From Stagonosporopsis chrysanthemi (lineage: Eukaryota > Ascomycota > Dothideomycetes > Pleosporales > Didymellaceae): DNA of 64,000 bases. The stretch is taken from positions 1 to 64,000 of the forward strand of contig JAFISE010000033.1 of the NCBI GenBank assembly GCA_022560025.1, in the 5' to 3' direction. Below are positions 20,123 to 32,331 of the stretch, piece after piece. Within the stretch, counting starts at the first letter, position 1. Every line of letters starts with the position of its first letter. Below the pieces are notes generated by a model, which ran no database searches, had not been told where the DNA came from, and saw only the letters and a list, made by a program, of their open reading frames with translations. A program made the translations under genes and the position numbers.

Positions 20123-23108
20123 ATGGCGTCGTCGCGGGATACTGTAGCCGTCGGCGCTGACCACACAGCCAATGACGCGACTTCGGGCAAGCTTACAGCC
20201 ACGTCACAAACACCCAAAACCGCAACAGTCGAGGACTACTTTTCGGAAGATGGAGCAAAGCATCATAATACTGCCCACAAGAAGGAGGATCCGAACGAAT
20301 CTTTGGAGCCACGGAAACCAATTATCAGGAACACCTCCGCACCAAGAAAAGCGACTGTCAGCTGGTCAGATGAGCAAGTGTACTCGAGATCCTCTGATCT
20401 CAACGACGGTACGAGCAGGTTGTCAGAGGCTTTGACTGCCGTACCCTCGTATTCCGACGGCTTTGGTTCCACACGCCCTGAGAGACCTGTCCGGCGTAAC
20501 GTCGTCCGTGTTGCTCCTGATCGAGATGCATCTGAAGCATTTGCGGCACCCAGACAGAGGAGGCGATTTCAACAAAGAGAAGACCGTCTTTCTAGTCCAT
20601 CGGAAAGCGAAGAAGACGTCGACCACAGTAGACTCCACCGAAGAAGAGAGGCGCGAGAGGATGCAGACAGACGTCTGCCTATTCCAAAATATTACACGGG
20701 GCTCGCGACGGGAAATGACCGCGCCGTTGAGCCTGGAGAAAGAGCAAGATACTCTGAGATATCGTTCCCCCGGTATCAGGGGCCTATAAACCCCCATACA
20801 TCAACTCATAACTACAGCCATGATGTTATCCAGGCGCCGTATTACCCTGCATCGAATCGCCGGAGTGTAGAAAGTCAGATGTCTGGATCAACATTTGTCG
20901 GAGACCCAGCGGAGCTGGGTCTGTACCATCACATCAAACCGCCTTACTACTATCCTTACTTGACTGCGCATGAGCCATCTCCTCCGCCTCCGCCGCGTCC
21001 ACAGCCAGCAATAGCGAGAAGACCGATACAAGAACGGCAAGAGGAAGGTACAACCTTAGATTCGATCCAGAGGAAAGATTTTGCTATGCGTGAGAAGGAA
21101 CTTGCTGTTATCGAAGCGCAGAAGTTTGAAGAATATCAAGACCTTATGCGCACTATGCGACAGAAACTTGATTTGTACAAGTCAACACAAGCAAAGGCCG
21201 AAGATCAGCCCCCAACAGGACACGATTCTGCTTTATCTCCTGCGTTGCCGTTGGCAAGTGACTCCCAGACACGAAGCTCTTTGACAGATCTTGATCTCAT
21301 CAAGCTGATGGAAGAACGCATGCAAGCGCTGAAGCGGAAGAATGAGGAGAAGCTCATAGAAGCCAACCAGGTCCTAGCTTATTTCGATCAAAGATCCCGT
21401 AAAGATCGACAAGAACACAACGAGACCGTAGTCAGCGAGCCTAGTGGCGTGAAAAACGAGAAGAACGAAGTACTAAACGTTCACATGTTTCGAACTCCGG
21501 AAGACGAGACCGACTATGATGACGACAGCGACGACAGCGATGACACAGAAAGCACCGATCAAGACTCTATGGCGGGAAATTCATCCGGCTCCAGTATCCC
21601 GTCTCTGGAGCAAAGAGCACGTCAGGTAGTCCACCAAAGAAAAAAGGTTGCGATCTCACAGAGTCAGGATGCAGTTCGAGAAGATGCGGACTCAGCGGAA
21701 GACGAGTCGACGGACGGCGATGAGTCCGATCATGAGTCCATGGCGTCCGGGAGTGAAACATCACTCGATGCGCCGGCAATGGCCGAAAATGAGCTTGTCA
21801 GCGAGATAAGGGAAGAGCCAGTTCAGCACACACCGGATGCTCAGGTGAAACACGATGTAATGGAGGAGATCGTTGCCCTGCGTCGGGATCTCTCTGTCCT
21901 CAAGAGACAAATCGTGAGCAACACACTGGTCTGAATATTGGGCGCGTTACTCACTTTAGAAAGACTAGCGGAAACCCAAGCTGGCTTGGAAGCACACTGT
22001 CCACAACTCTCGCTATGTGGGGGAAGCATTCCAGAAAGCCGCCACGTCCCGGTACACAGCGCTTGGAGTGGACCTGTGTAAGTATCCACTCCCACTTCAC
22101 GAAAGCTGAGGCTGATAGCTTTAGGAATGCGGAGATGAAATGTATGCAGACTTACCTGTTGAGAATAGGGCTCAGTACCAGCAGATGCTCGAGTTCCTGA
22201 CGAGACCTGGTCCAAAGACTCAGCAAGCCAATCAAAACCAGACAACGCCCTCACAGCTCGAAGGAGGTACCGCTCAACTGAACTTTACATCAATGCAGTC
22301 GAGTCAGAGTAGCTTCGGCCAAGGCACATCGCCAGCCTCCACTATCGGCTCTGGCAGTACCTACGTTGCATCAAGCAGCTCACAGATTCCCAACGCACAT
22401 CAACACAATCCTTTCGCTCGTAACAAGTATCTTGAACTCTGCGTCAACGTCGGGAAGTACGAGACTGAACTCGCCGAAATCCAGGTATCTTCCAGCCAGT
22501 CCAGCGGCGCAGCAATCTGCACGGATGCGCACCTCTTCCGCCAAATCTACCACCGCTACTGCACAGTGCGGAAACACACATGGCGGCGGTTTCTCTACCG
22601 TCCCGCGGGGATAAAATTCGTCCACTTCGGCGTCCAAGCCGGACAACGCGTGAGTTTCTTCTCCAGCGACCCTCTACCATCAGAAGATGAGATCGCGGCG
22701 AAACGCTACGAGTACAATCTGCAACCACCGGTGCCGCCGCCCATCGACTCCCGGACGTTCTTGCACTACTTCTACAAGCACGACGCGCACGCGCACAGCA
22801 CGAGCGCGAAGTACGTCAATAGATTACCGAAGAAGCTTGGGGATAGCTTGGTTCGCTCGCTCGGTGTTGATGATTTGCTGGAAGGATGGGGCATCCATAT
22901 CATCGAGGGCCCAAACAAGGTAGCAATATGCTGGGCACTCATGATTGTTTTGATAGCGAGTCTTGGTGTTTCGATCGGCTACGATCTCGTCACTCGATCG
23001 GGGGACAGCGGGTTTGCGATCGGGCAGTGGATGGTTGCTGCGCTGACGGTGGGACTATCAGCGCTGTACTTTGGGTTGGAAGACGACGTGAACTCGAATC
23101 TCGACTGA
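20123..23108 (+). CDS. Disordered protein with two C-terminal membrane segments
   Basis: Function unknown. The model has three exons: about 20123-21913, a middle exon beginning near 21960-21964 and ending at 22077, and 22125-23108. The large first exon runs to a stop at 21934, but a GTGAGC donor 20 bases earlier (21914) and only 80 bp to the next conserved block argue for one gene; the exact first acceptor is uncertain. The N-terminal 600 residues are charged and disordered, with a coiled-coil-like stretch at about 320-440 and acidic runs. After the second splice comes the motif LEWTC|ECGDEMYADL, then YLELCVNVGKYETELAEI and the HFGVQAG...RYEYNLQPPVPPPID block. Two membrane helices follow (about 22915-22985 and 23025-23080). 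This C-terminal architecture recurs in many uncharacterised Pezizomycotina proteins. Confidence 0.65.
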
Positions 23109-24082
23109 GATTCAAATTGAAATCCTTCACTACGAGAAAATAGTCTGTGCATACCTTAAATGCCGAATGCGATGTCACGCAGATGCAGCCAGAGGGAATA
23201 CGCATATGTACGTGATGACTGCTCACCCCACTATTTTCCCAAATCCAGGGACCCCTACCAAGCCATCCTTTGTGGCTTGCCACGTTTTTGTTTGCCTTCT
23301 TCCTGCCTCAGTCTCGTATCTAGCAGGCAAATGTGAGGCTGAGACACCCCCACTCACGTGCATATACGAGGAAGTCCTTCGCGGCAGGCTTCCGTTTTTT
23401 CCGCCAGTACCGAGCGGGCAGGACTTCATGGCCAGACGGCTGGTCATTTACACTAGAAGTGATTGTCTAGTTGATCGTATGCGTAATGCCTGAGCGCCTG
23501 ACTGCGTGAACAGTAGTCGTTTTACTAAATGGAGGAAAGTTTCTGTACACCCTGTCCTGCAACTGCGTACAGTAGAAGCGCCCTGGACCTGCTTATCGAC
23601 GGGACAACTACACAGGGCGGACAGATGGGAAGGAAAAATAGTGTCACTCAATCTTTGAATCCAAATCAACTTCTGAATCATCTCTCTACATCTCCCGGTA
23701 TTGGTTAGGGCAGATACATATCCGACCTGTCACCCACTCTCTGCTAGCATCCGACTGAATAGACCACCCAAATGATATGAGACGAGACATATGCGAGATG
23801 AGTCTACACGAATGGCTTGACTCTCTGGTTGGAACGGCCATTACAGCATGTGATTTATGGGTATGATTTATGGGTCTGACCAATGTTTCTCTCTCTGCCA
23901 CTCACTCAACCTCTCGAGGTTCGATGAGCACGGCGACAATCCAGTGCTAGATCATCGCACAGCATGCGTCTCCCTTGAAACATAATTCGTGAAATCCGTC
24001 CTCATGGCAACCCGGACCCACTCCCTTCCACCACCGTTCCAAACCCACACTCCCTTCATTCTCTCCTCGCACTATCTCACCC
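23109..24082. other. Intergenic region
   Basis: About 970 bp between convergent transcription units. No credible coding region or structural RNA seen. Confidence 0.55.
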
Positions 24083-24382
24083 TCACACCCACTCCACCCC
24101 CGCTGCGCCACCATCTTGAGATCGACTCCTCGCTCGACCTCCCCCCAGCATGCTGAACCGCACAGGCACAGCCGGCTCGGGTAGCTCATCCGTCCAGAAC
24201 ACTGCGGGTCCATGGACAAGCACGACGCCGCGCTGGCTCAGACGGCGCCACTTGGCCTTTGCTTTGCGGTTGTAGTGGACGAGGCAGGCGATAGCGGTGA
24301 GAATCTGCAGAAGGATGATGGCGGCGACTGTTGTGAGGATGAGGGGGAGTTCGTTGTCGTGCGTCGAGGTGGTGGGAGACAT
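24083..24382 (-). CDS. Small single-pass membrane protein (putative)
   Basis: 99 residues, family not recognised. One strong hydrophobic helix at about residues 13-35 is followed by a basic stretch (HYNRKAKAKWRRLSQR), giving a predicted cytosolic C-terminus by the positive-inside rule. The rest (VVLVHGPAVFWTDELPEP) is uncharged and then R/S/G-rich. An ATG at 24382 starts just before the helix; the open frame extends upstream without a better ATG. It lies 213 bp beyond the end of another small membrane protein gene on the same strand. No homology is claimed; it could also be a chance open frame. Confidence 0.4.
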   Translation of the reverse strand: MSPTTSTHDNELPLILTTVAAIILLQILTAIACLVHYNRKAKAKWRRLSQRGVVLVHGPAVFWTDELPEPAVPVRFSMLGGGRARSRSQDGGAAGVEWV

Positions 24383-24595
24383 GGTTGTTGTTCGGCAGAT
24401 ACAGTTGCATGTGGAGATATCGATGCGGTGGGTGCAGGTGAGGGAGGAGGTGTCTGTCGCAGCCAGGTCCGTGGTATGGTGACGTCGTATTGCCCACCAG
24501 CAGAGTGAAAGTGAACGGGAAAATGAAAGCGAAAGTGAAAGCGACCACCTTGCACGTGACACCCATCGTCACCAAGACACTCTACCCCACCCATC

Positions 24596-24880
24596 TCAAG
24601 CCCTCTCATAAGCCTCCCCCAGCTCAGCATAGAACCCGCTCCTCTTCCTCGCAGCATTCCTCTCCCACCTCGCCCTCTCTTCTTTCCTGCGTCGCTCCTT
24701 GGCGCGCTTATGCACATCGCTCTGCATCTCGATCCACTCGTGCTTGGGGTTGTACTTTTGCTTCTTCCTGTGGTTGTCGAGGAGGTCTTGGAAGAGCTTG
24801 GGGATGCCGAGGAAGTAGAAGAGGATGAAGTTGCCGAGGAGGATGGAGGCGATAAGGAGGAAGACCAGGGTGGTGCGCAT
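24596..24880 (-). CDS. Small membrane-anchored basic protein
   Basis: 94 residues, function unknown. A hydrophobic N-terminal signal-anchor (about residues 4-26) is followed by a highly charged helix rich in Arg, Lys and Glu (KRAKERRRKEERARWERNAA) and a short ending (RSGFYAELGEAYERA). The Trp/Tyr/Phe content and sharp hydrophobic-to-charged boundary look like a real tail domain rather than a random frame. Single exon with an ATG at 24880. A secretory, mitochondrial-membrane or ER location is possible; the sequence alone does not decide. Confidence 0.6.
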   Translation of the reverse strand: MRTTLVFLLIASILLGNFILFYFLGIPKLFQDLLDNHRKKQKYNPKHEWIEMQSDVHKRAKERRRKEERARWERNAARKRSGFYAELGEAYERA

Positions 24881-25239
24881 AGTTGGTGTATGTATATGCG
24901 AAGTCTGTTCAATGATTCACAAAGGCAGGTAGGAAGATTAAGAGAAAACCACGCTCTGTGACATATTTTTTCGGTAATTTGATTGTGTGAAGTGATGGAT
25001 GATTCCAAGGCTTGGATGGGCGGGAGGCAGGTCAGACACTGCTTAGTCAGCCTTCGAGCATGCCCCAGAACGGCCGCGAGATGCCATGTTACCGAGCGAC
25101 GTACATGCTGGCGGAAGCAAGTCCGCCATAAGCAATGACAAGATCACTCTATGATCACTTGAGCTTTATGTACAAAGGTATTCACATCATCATTAGGGGT
25201 AGTTATTCTAAGAATACGTAGCGCTCGCTCAATACATAT
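24881..25239. other. Intergenic gap
   Basis: 359 bp between two leftward genes: the 3' end of the PX-domain gene and the promoter of the small membrane protein. Nothing further seen. Confidence 0.5.
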
Positions 25240-28200
25240 CTACCTCGCTAGCACACTCCTCAACATAGTCAAGAAACCGGGATGCAATTTCTTGATCTCT
25301 TCGATCGGCGGTTTCTTGGGCTCGCCCGCTCTCCGCTTGAGCTTCTCTGCCGCGCGTGCGCGGTTCTTGCGCTCGGCTTCGATTGGGTCGTCATCTTCAT
25401 CTATCTCTTCTTCTTCGTCAGAATCCGTCACGTCGTTGTCGAGTTCGAGGTCTTGGAGGTCGAGCTGCATAGTGTTAACACGGAATGATTGTAATTTGTG
25501 TTCGACGAGTCGGCAGACGAACCTCATTGAGCCCAAAGTCGCTGCTCTTGAATCCTGCCATGCCGCCGAGTACAGACTCGGGCTCGTCTCCAGCACTCGC
25601 CATCTTCTGCCGCGTCTTGTCCTGGTGCCACTTCTTGCGGGCGGCCTGCCATTTGATCAAGCTATTAATCTCTCTGATGGCTTTCTTTTTGTCGATGCTG
25701 CCTGAATCCATGCCTCCTTGGAACAAAGCGTTCATGTCTAATTTGCCACCACTGTCAGGGCCGTGGCGAAGGAACTCAAGAATGCCTTCCAACCAGCCCA
25801 TAAGTTGTTCGAAGAGACCGTTGTCATGAATGTGGACCTCGTGTACAAACTTGTAGAAATTGTCCTCGTGACGTGCACACAGATCGATGAATGCTTGAAC
25901 AGTCTGATTAGGGTCTGCAGAAACTTCTTGACGCTGGCAAGCTTCTATGGTCCTGATTGTATCATCGACGAACACCGCAAAGTCTGTGATGCTGTTGTAC
26001 ACGTTTGCAGATTTATAAACGCGGACGAGTGGTTCGTAAAAGATAGTGAAGAGGTCGCGGAAGAGTTGAAGGGTAGTAGGCTGATCCTGTAAGTAGACGT
26101 TCTTTTCATATGGAATGGATATGTCACGCTTACCTCTTCGATAATCTGCAACATCATCAACTTATCTCGTTGTCTCAGACAGAGCTTGAGGTATTGCTTG
26201 AGATGTGCAAAGAGCTCGGCGCCCTGTCGCAAGTCTTTGTCGATCTGACCAGACGCATTAGCAAGGACGCTGTCGACACTGCGAGTGCTATCATTTCTGC
26301 TGAAACGACGAGTCGGCCTCACATTTTCGACCGCGTTGTTCCACGCAACGTAGGCATTGAAAATCTTTTCCACTTGCTGGGAGCTCAACTCCGGCTTGAA
26401 GAAATCGGATCGTAGGATTGTCACGACAATGTCAACCTGCTCACTCTCTGCCTCTACCCGCAGTATCTGCTTCACATCTTCATCAGACTCAACGTAGGTC
26501 TTGATCTTTGCGCACAGGACGTCGTCCTTGATCTTCGTGGAGCCGAGGGTGTCGATCGTTTTCTGTACAGAATTAACACCGTCATTGATGGCCATGCCAA
26601 AAATGCGCTGGAGTAATGATCTCGCGCCAAAAGGTTGGGCAAGGAACAAATCAAGCACGCCGCTCATTACTGCTGCCGGGTTCGCAATCCTGATGACGTT
26701 CTTCAGCACGCCGTACGGTACAAGTGAATGTATGCGTTTTGCTTGCGCAAAGAGTTCCGGCGAGTTGTCTTCCGCTAAGAAGAGGTGGTAGATGGTAGCT
26801 GCGACCTCTATTCGCAGCCACTCTGCAAACTTCTGATACTCTGGCTTGAGCTGAGATATCGAGTTCTTCACCCTGATCTCCTGGAAGAGGTGGGAAAGAC
26901 CGTTTTTCTCAACAATTTCTCGCCTGAACTTCTCCATGTGTATGTCAAGCTCAGCTGCACGTTGCCGCGCTACTTCGTAGAATTGCTTCTGCTCTTGTAT
27001 GCGCTTCTCGTCCATGATCATACGCTTCTCGATGTCTTCCATCTCCTCTTCGTTGACCTCGATAGGATCGCGGGTCAGGAAGTCGGTCATAGCGTTCGAT
27101 CGCGCAATTCTCTCGTTGTTCAGAAAGGACCGTAGGAAAGCTCGTAATGAGACACGTTGCTCTTCGCGATAGAGCGTGCGTGATGGCTGGTAGCCAAAAC
27201 CTTCGCCTGACGCACGAGGTGAACGCGCCCCTCGAGCATCGAGCGATGTCTGTGAAGCATTCTTCTTGTGGCCTCCACCCCACAGATAGCTTCGCAAGCC
27301 TCCGCCGCCGCCGTCACTCTTCTGATAGACGTCGGAAGGTGGCCCTTGTGTCGACACCGAGGAGATGGAACTAACATCGTCATCGTCTTTGCTGGAACTC
27401 ATAATTGAGTCCTTCTTGTTCTTGCGGGGGAGCGGAGGAAGGACCTTCCCAGGAAGTTCGAGCCGTATGCGCTTGTGCAGATTGACGAAGTCCTGGTACC
27501 GTCGGCCGACGTAGACTTCTTGGCCATCGTTTTGCTTGACTCTGATGAGATACTCCTACAGCTAATGTCAGTACAAGCTTGCAGAATGTTCATATGCTGA
27601 CGTACCGCATGTGTGTGATAGCGCAGATGCTTCTTCACAGATGTGGTTCGCACGCCCGCAACATTGACATCCCAGCCGTTAATGAAATGTCCGCTAGGCG
27701 CGTTCATATGCAGGCCCTCCTCATTTGCGCCTCGCTCGACAATTTCCATCTCAGAAAAGCGAATCCTCTCCTCGTAGCCGGATGCGGTGGGGATTCCAGA
27801 GACCATCATCAGCTCGACCAGCTTGTGTGCCTTCAACGCCAATTTCTTGCGCTTTGTCTCTTCAAGGCGATCTTCGGACGATGAGATGTCTTTGCTTGCG
27901 AAAGATTCGAGAAACTGCAGGCGTTGTGGCATCAGCGTCCACTCTCAATGGCTGGGATGATGTCACCAACTCACCACTTGCAGCTTGTCCTGCCAGAACT
28001 CCTTCTCCTTGGCTTTATCCAGGAAAGGGAAATTTCGGACATGGTTCACGAATATGTATCGCAGCAGCGGCAGCTCCGAATCTTCTGGAGCGACTTCGCC
28101 GGCGTCTGAGCGGAAGGGTGCGCCGAAGCGCTTGAGAGCAGTGGGGGAAGAGAGCTCGGAGATTTCGAACTGCGTTTGCTGGGAAATGAGCTCGCGCTTG

Positions 28201-28474
28201 AGGTCTGGGTCGCAACTGTCAGTGTCTGCGAGAGGACTGGTGCTGCGGTGCGGCTCTGCTGCTTACAGTGCTCCTGCTTGCCGGTCAAGATCGACCCCTC
28301 TGGCGGCACCGAGAAGGTCGACGCCATTGTGTAGTTTGTGTCGACCCGGCGAGGGCCCGGGCGATCTGCAGCTGGGTCTTGGGGCTCGCCGAAGTTGGCG
28401 ACCGAGGGCTGATTGTTCATGGTGGGCAGAGTGGTGCCGTTGATGGCCAGGGCCGGCAGGGTGCCTTGGGCCAT
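25240..28474 (-). CDS. PX-domain protein with fungal PXB/DUF3818 regions (Ypr097w type)
   Basis: Phosphoinositide-binding peripheral membrane protein, orthologous in layout to yeast Ypr097w (Lec1), which has been linked to lipid distribution. Six exons (28474-28267, 28225-27975, 27914-27606, 27555-26134, 26086-25523, 25464-25240) encode 992 residues with all joins in frame; introns are 41-60 nt. Residues about 75-155 form the PX-associated N-terminal region (LKRELISQQTQFEISEL...FWQDKLQV). The PX domain spans about 175-305, with VGRRYQDFVNLHKRI and LPGKVLPPLPRKNK. A long helical region follows (about 350-900), typical of the fungal DUF3818 domain. The C-terminus is acidic then basic (EEEEIDEDDDPIEAERKNR). 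Splice choices in exon 2 follow the YTDSCDPDLKRE reading, the only one that keeps the domain in frame. Confidence 0.88.
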
Positions 28475-29613
28475 GATGAAGCAGACGCGCGAGGGGAAGA
28501 GGGGCAGGACGAGGGCGCAGCGTCAAGCTGGCAAGGGTCCGGGTTTGGTTATAAGCAAAATGGGACGCTCGGTCTTACAAGCACGGCGAAGCAACAAAGT
28601 AGTGTCGACGCGTGTTGTATGACGCCCGGCGCACCTGCAATCCCAAGTGTGGCTGCTGCTCAGGCTTGCTGGGACTCGCTGGGGCTCGCTGGGGCTTACA
28701 CGCTGCTCCACCTAGCCAAACGTGCTAGGGCTTGCGTGCACGATACTCGACTCGGCCTCGTCGTGGATCGCCTGCGCCGTCATTCGCTCAGACAGGAACT
28801 CGTCGATGCTTGTTGGAAGCCAAGGCACTGCGGGCGCGCAGAGAACTGTGGCTGGTGGGCAGGACTGCGTCACTCATGGCTTAGCCGCTAGGGCCAGGCA
28901 ATCAGAGCGCGTGTTGGGAAATCCACTTGCGCTCCTCGGGCGGACTGAGCGGACGTCGAAGGAACGCACGGCATTTGAGCTGCCCTTGGCTGCAGGTCCG
29001 CTCTTCTTTACGAGTACGCGCAGGGTCACTTCTTTACGAAATACATGTGCAGTCAGATTGCGCTGCAAAACAGCTGCGTGACCACGCCCCGCAGCCTCCA
29101 GCTTGGAGCATGTCCATCACCTGCAGCGCTTTGAGAGCGTCAGAGGCACACGTCTTCAGACGATCGCAGTTCCATGGCGCACCTCACCTGCGATGCTTGT
29201 CTCGCACTTGACCTCACCCTCAACCTCATACCACGGTCTGGACCACGTGCCAAGTGGACCACGGGCGCTGTGTCCCGGTCTGCACTGCGACGAGACTGGG
29301 GAAAGCTTGTCAGATCTGAACCCTGCGCCTCAACCTCACTGATGGAACCAACACACACAAACTTTATCATGAGTTGCCTTAATCATCTACCATACCATAT
29401 TGATATATGCAAGTTACAGACGTGCACTGAAGTGCAGCATATGCAGGTCCGAGAACGCCGTGCCTCATGCCTGGCCCTGCGCCCAACACGGGTCAAATGA
29501 CAAACTAAACTGCAAATTGAGAAGAACGACCCCAACGCCAGCCGTGTGATCGCATGGTCACCGAGCGCAGGCCCTATTCGCTGTTCGGGTGGCTCGAGTC
29601 CGTGTACGTGTCG
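28475..29613. other. Intergenic, promoter side of PX gene
   Basis: About 1.1 kb between two leftward genes. A short imperfect repeat of GGGGCTCGCT units lies near 28665-28695. Open frames on the + strand here are compositionally random; no gene called. Confidence 0.5.
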
Positions 29614-32331
29614 CTAGTAGTTCAGCTCTCCACTGCCCCCTCCGCCCACAGCATCAAGATCTTCATAGCTCTTGATTTGGCGACCCTGCGTAGACTGCAA
29701 AGGACCTGGCCCGCCATCACCGTAGCGTTGCGCGCCTGGTCGTCCGCCGCGCGGAGGAGGCGTAAGACGACCACCCCCACCATTGGGAGCGTTGCGACGA
29801 TCACGATTCTGCCTGTCGTATGGCCCAGTGCGGCTGTTGAATCGCTGGCCACCGCGGCGCATCGCTCCAGCATCGTGGGTGCCGAGGGTAGGGTCCCAGC
29901 TGCCACCCATGGCCGGATTGAACATGTTTCCAACGTTCATCGCGTTCATGCCATTGCCAATATTCATGTTAGCAAGGTTGAATCCACGGGGGGTGCCTGT
30001 TGCTTGAACGTGGTTGCCCATTGGGAAGTGGCCGTTGCTATTTGCGTCACTGCGTGAAGGAGCAATATGCGCAGGATCGAGAACATAGCTGTTGACCAGT
30101 TCGAGCTGTCCATGTTAGCCGCGTACGGTAGACATAGTCTGTTGTTCGCACTTACATCTTTTTGCAGTTTCTCCAGCCACTCCGGATGACGCTTCTCGAC
30201 ATGCTTGCGCCAAAAGTTTTGACCCTTGAACAACTTTGTGCATTCCGGGACCTTGCAACGCCACTTCGACTCATCCTCTTGCTTGCAGAACCTCGCTAGT
30301 TCATCCTCCATAGCCTCGTCGATAGGCTTGCCACCAAGCTTGCGTAAGTCTACGTTCTCTGGTTCAAGAAGCTGCAGCAGCTTTTCTTCGTATGTCTTGA
30401 CCCAATTGAATGCCCGCTGGAGCTGTTGCTGGCTCTTTCCGCTCAGCTTCATCGGCTTGCGCTCAGCTACGGGACTGCCATCGCCGTTGTCGGCGTCGCC
30501 AGACTCCTGCTTCTTGTAGGGGAAAGCCTCGCCAGTGGCTGTTGCCCGGGCAGTCGCCTTCGCTGCTGTCGTCAAGCTGGCACGCGGGCGTCGAAGATGG
30601 CCTCCTGCGCATTTGCGGACCAACTCGTGGACTGAGTCACTCTCAAATACACAGAAGAAACAGAAGCTATACACACGTCGAAGGTACTCGATCAAAAGAT
30701 CGAGTTTCTTCTTCTTGACCAAGAGGTCTTCGTCATCGACCTCTTCGTCGTAGGCACCTTCATCATCCTCCATGGTTTCATCTTCTCCTTCTTCCAGATC
30801 TTCAGGGTCTCGCTCTTTCTTAGGAGGCGCAGGAGCATTGGCAGGGGGCTGTAACCAACCCTTCGAACGAAGATCCTCGACGCGTTGTTCGATCTTAGCC
30901 ACACCATCGACTTCGCCAAAGTTCTCCTCGTGGTTGGCTTTTAGCTCACCGTCGAGCTTCCGGACTAGCCTCTCAGCCAGCTCCAGGTCACGCTCAATTC
31001 TCTCGGGTGCGGAGAAAAGGTCCCAGAGGGCCTTCTTGCGAGGTGCTGCAGGCGTCTCGTGCACGCCTACGTGACATGTAAAGTTTCCGCGCTTCTCGTC
31101 CTCAACAGTCTTGCCGTTGATGGCTTCGAGTGCCTTCTGCGCTGTACTCTGCGGAACAAGAGCAGGCTTTTCATCAAGTGCTCCATCTTCGCCCTCATCA
31201 TCGCGTGCGTCACCGCGGTCATCGATAATCATGGGCTGATCGTCGCTGGGATGCAAGATGACCCATCCTATACGGTGGCACTTCTTAAGCGGGTTGGGGT
31301 CGCTGAGGCTGAGCCACTTGAAGCCCCCGGCGCCGTCGCCAAGGTGTTCTTTGGCAAACTCCTCGACCTTCTCCCGGTTGACAGTCGGAGCGATGGTCTT
31401 GATTAGAAGCGTAGGTTGGAAAGCTGATTCGTCGCGAATCTCGCCGCCTTTGCAGGGGAGGAGATCTCCCACACCCAACACTTCGTTAGCAGCAGTAGTC
31501 TCGCCTTCCTCCTTCTCGACGATTCCGCCTGCACCGTTCGAGTCATTCTTATATATGCCTTCGAGTGTGAACTCGTCGAAGTATCCCTCCTCAACTTGTC
31601 GCTCCCAGTCAACGTAAATGCTATGACGGTAGCCGCGCAGCTTCTCCTTGAAGGCTTGATCGTACTCGGGATCGTAGCGCTCCTTGAACCATTCCTCGCC
31701 CTTGTGCCTGTCGACGAAAGTCTTGGCCATTTGCACCTGGAGCTTCTCCTTGTACTCATCGTATGCAGCTTGAATGAGCTCGCGCTCTTTGCCCCGCTCC
31801 TCTCGAGCTTCGCGTTCACCTTTGAGCACTGGTTTTCTGCCACCACTTTTCGCACGTTCCTTCTCGTCCTTCATGAGCTGCTCTACGCGCCACCACTCGG
31901 CGAAGTAGTTGAAGCCAACTTGGTATTCAAGTGACATGGGATTCGGAATCGGGTTTGTCGTGAACGTCGGGGCGAAGTTGTCCTGGCCAGGGACGTAGCG
32001 ATCAATACCAGCCTGAACAGGCGGAGGAGAGGAGCGGCGACGGGCTCCATCGCGGCGTGGATGCTCGTAGTCTCGAGCTCGGTCGGGCTGGTATCTGTCG
32101 ATGTTTTGAGGCGACCGCGAGCGCCGCCGGGGTCTACGATCACCAGGAGCTGTGCGCGTTCCGATTAGCTAATACCCATTAGGCGTTCAAAGCGTTACTT
32201 ACCAGGAGAACGCCGTCTATAGGACTCGGCTGGTGGCCGAGAGTCCTCTCTAGTGCTGCTATGTAGCTGTCAGTATAGATGCACCTAGCTAGAGACGCGC
32301 GATCAACTCACGTGTAGGAGTCCATCGTCAT
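29614..32331 (-). CDS. ARS2: ARS2/SERRATE-type zinc-finger protein
   Basis: Nuclear scaffold that links the cap-binding complex to RNA processing and decay (metazoan ARS2, plant SERRATE, fission yeast Pir2). Four exons (32331-32312, 32258-32203, 32149-30156, 30105-29614) encode 853 residues. The first two exons are tiny (20 and 56 nt) and encode an Arg/Ser-rich start. Then come the SERRATE/Ars2 N-terminal region (VGFNYFAEWW...YDEYKEKLQVQMAKTFVDRH...WFKERYDPE) and a central helical, acidic part with an RNA-recognition-like segment. The diagnostic C2H2 finger is at residues 657-680 (CKVPEC...FWRKHVEKRH), followed by the conserved HPEWLEKLQKD. The C-terminal tail is Gly/Asn/Arg-rich with RGG elements. 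A second ATG two codons downstream (32325) is equally possible. Confidence 0.92.

Noticed and set aside
28268..29500. Several + strand frames over 70-200 codons
   Set aside because: They overlap exon 1 of the PX-domain gene or lie in its promoter and show no domain or codon pattern.
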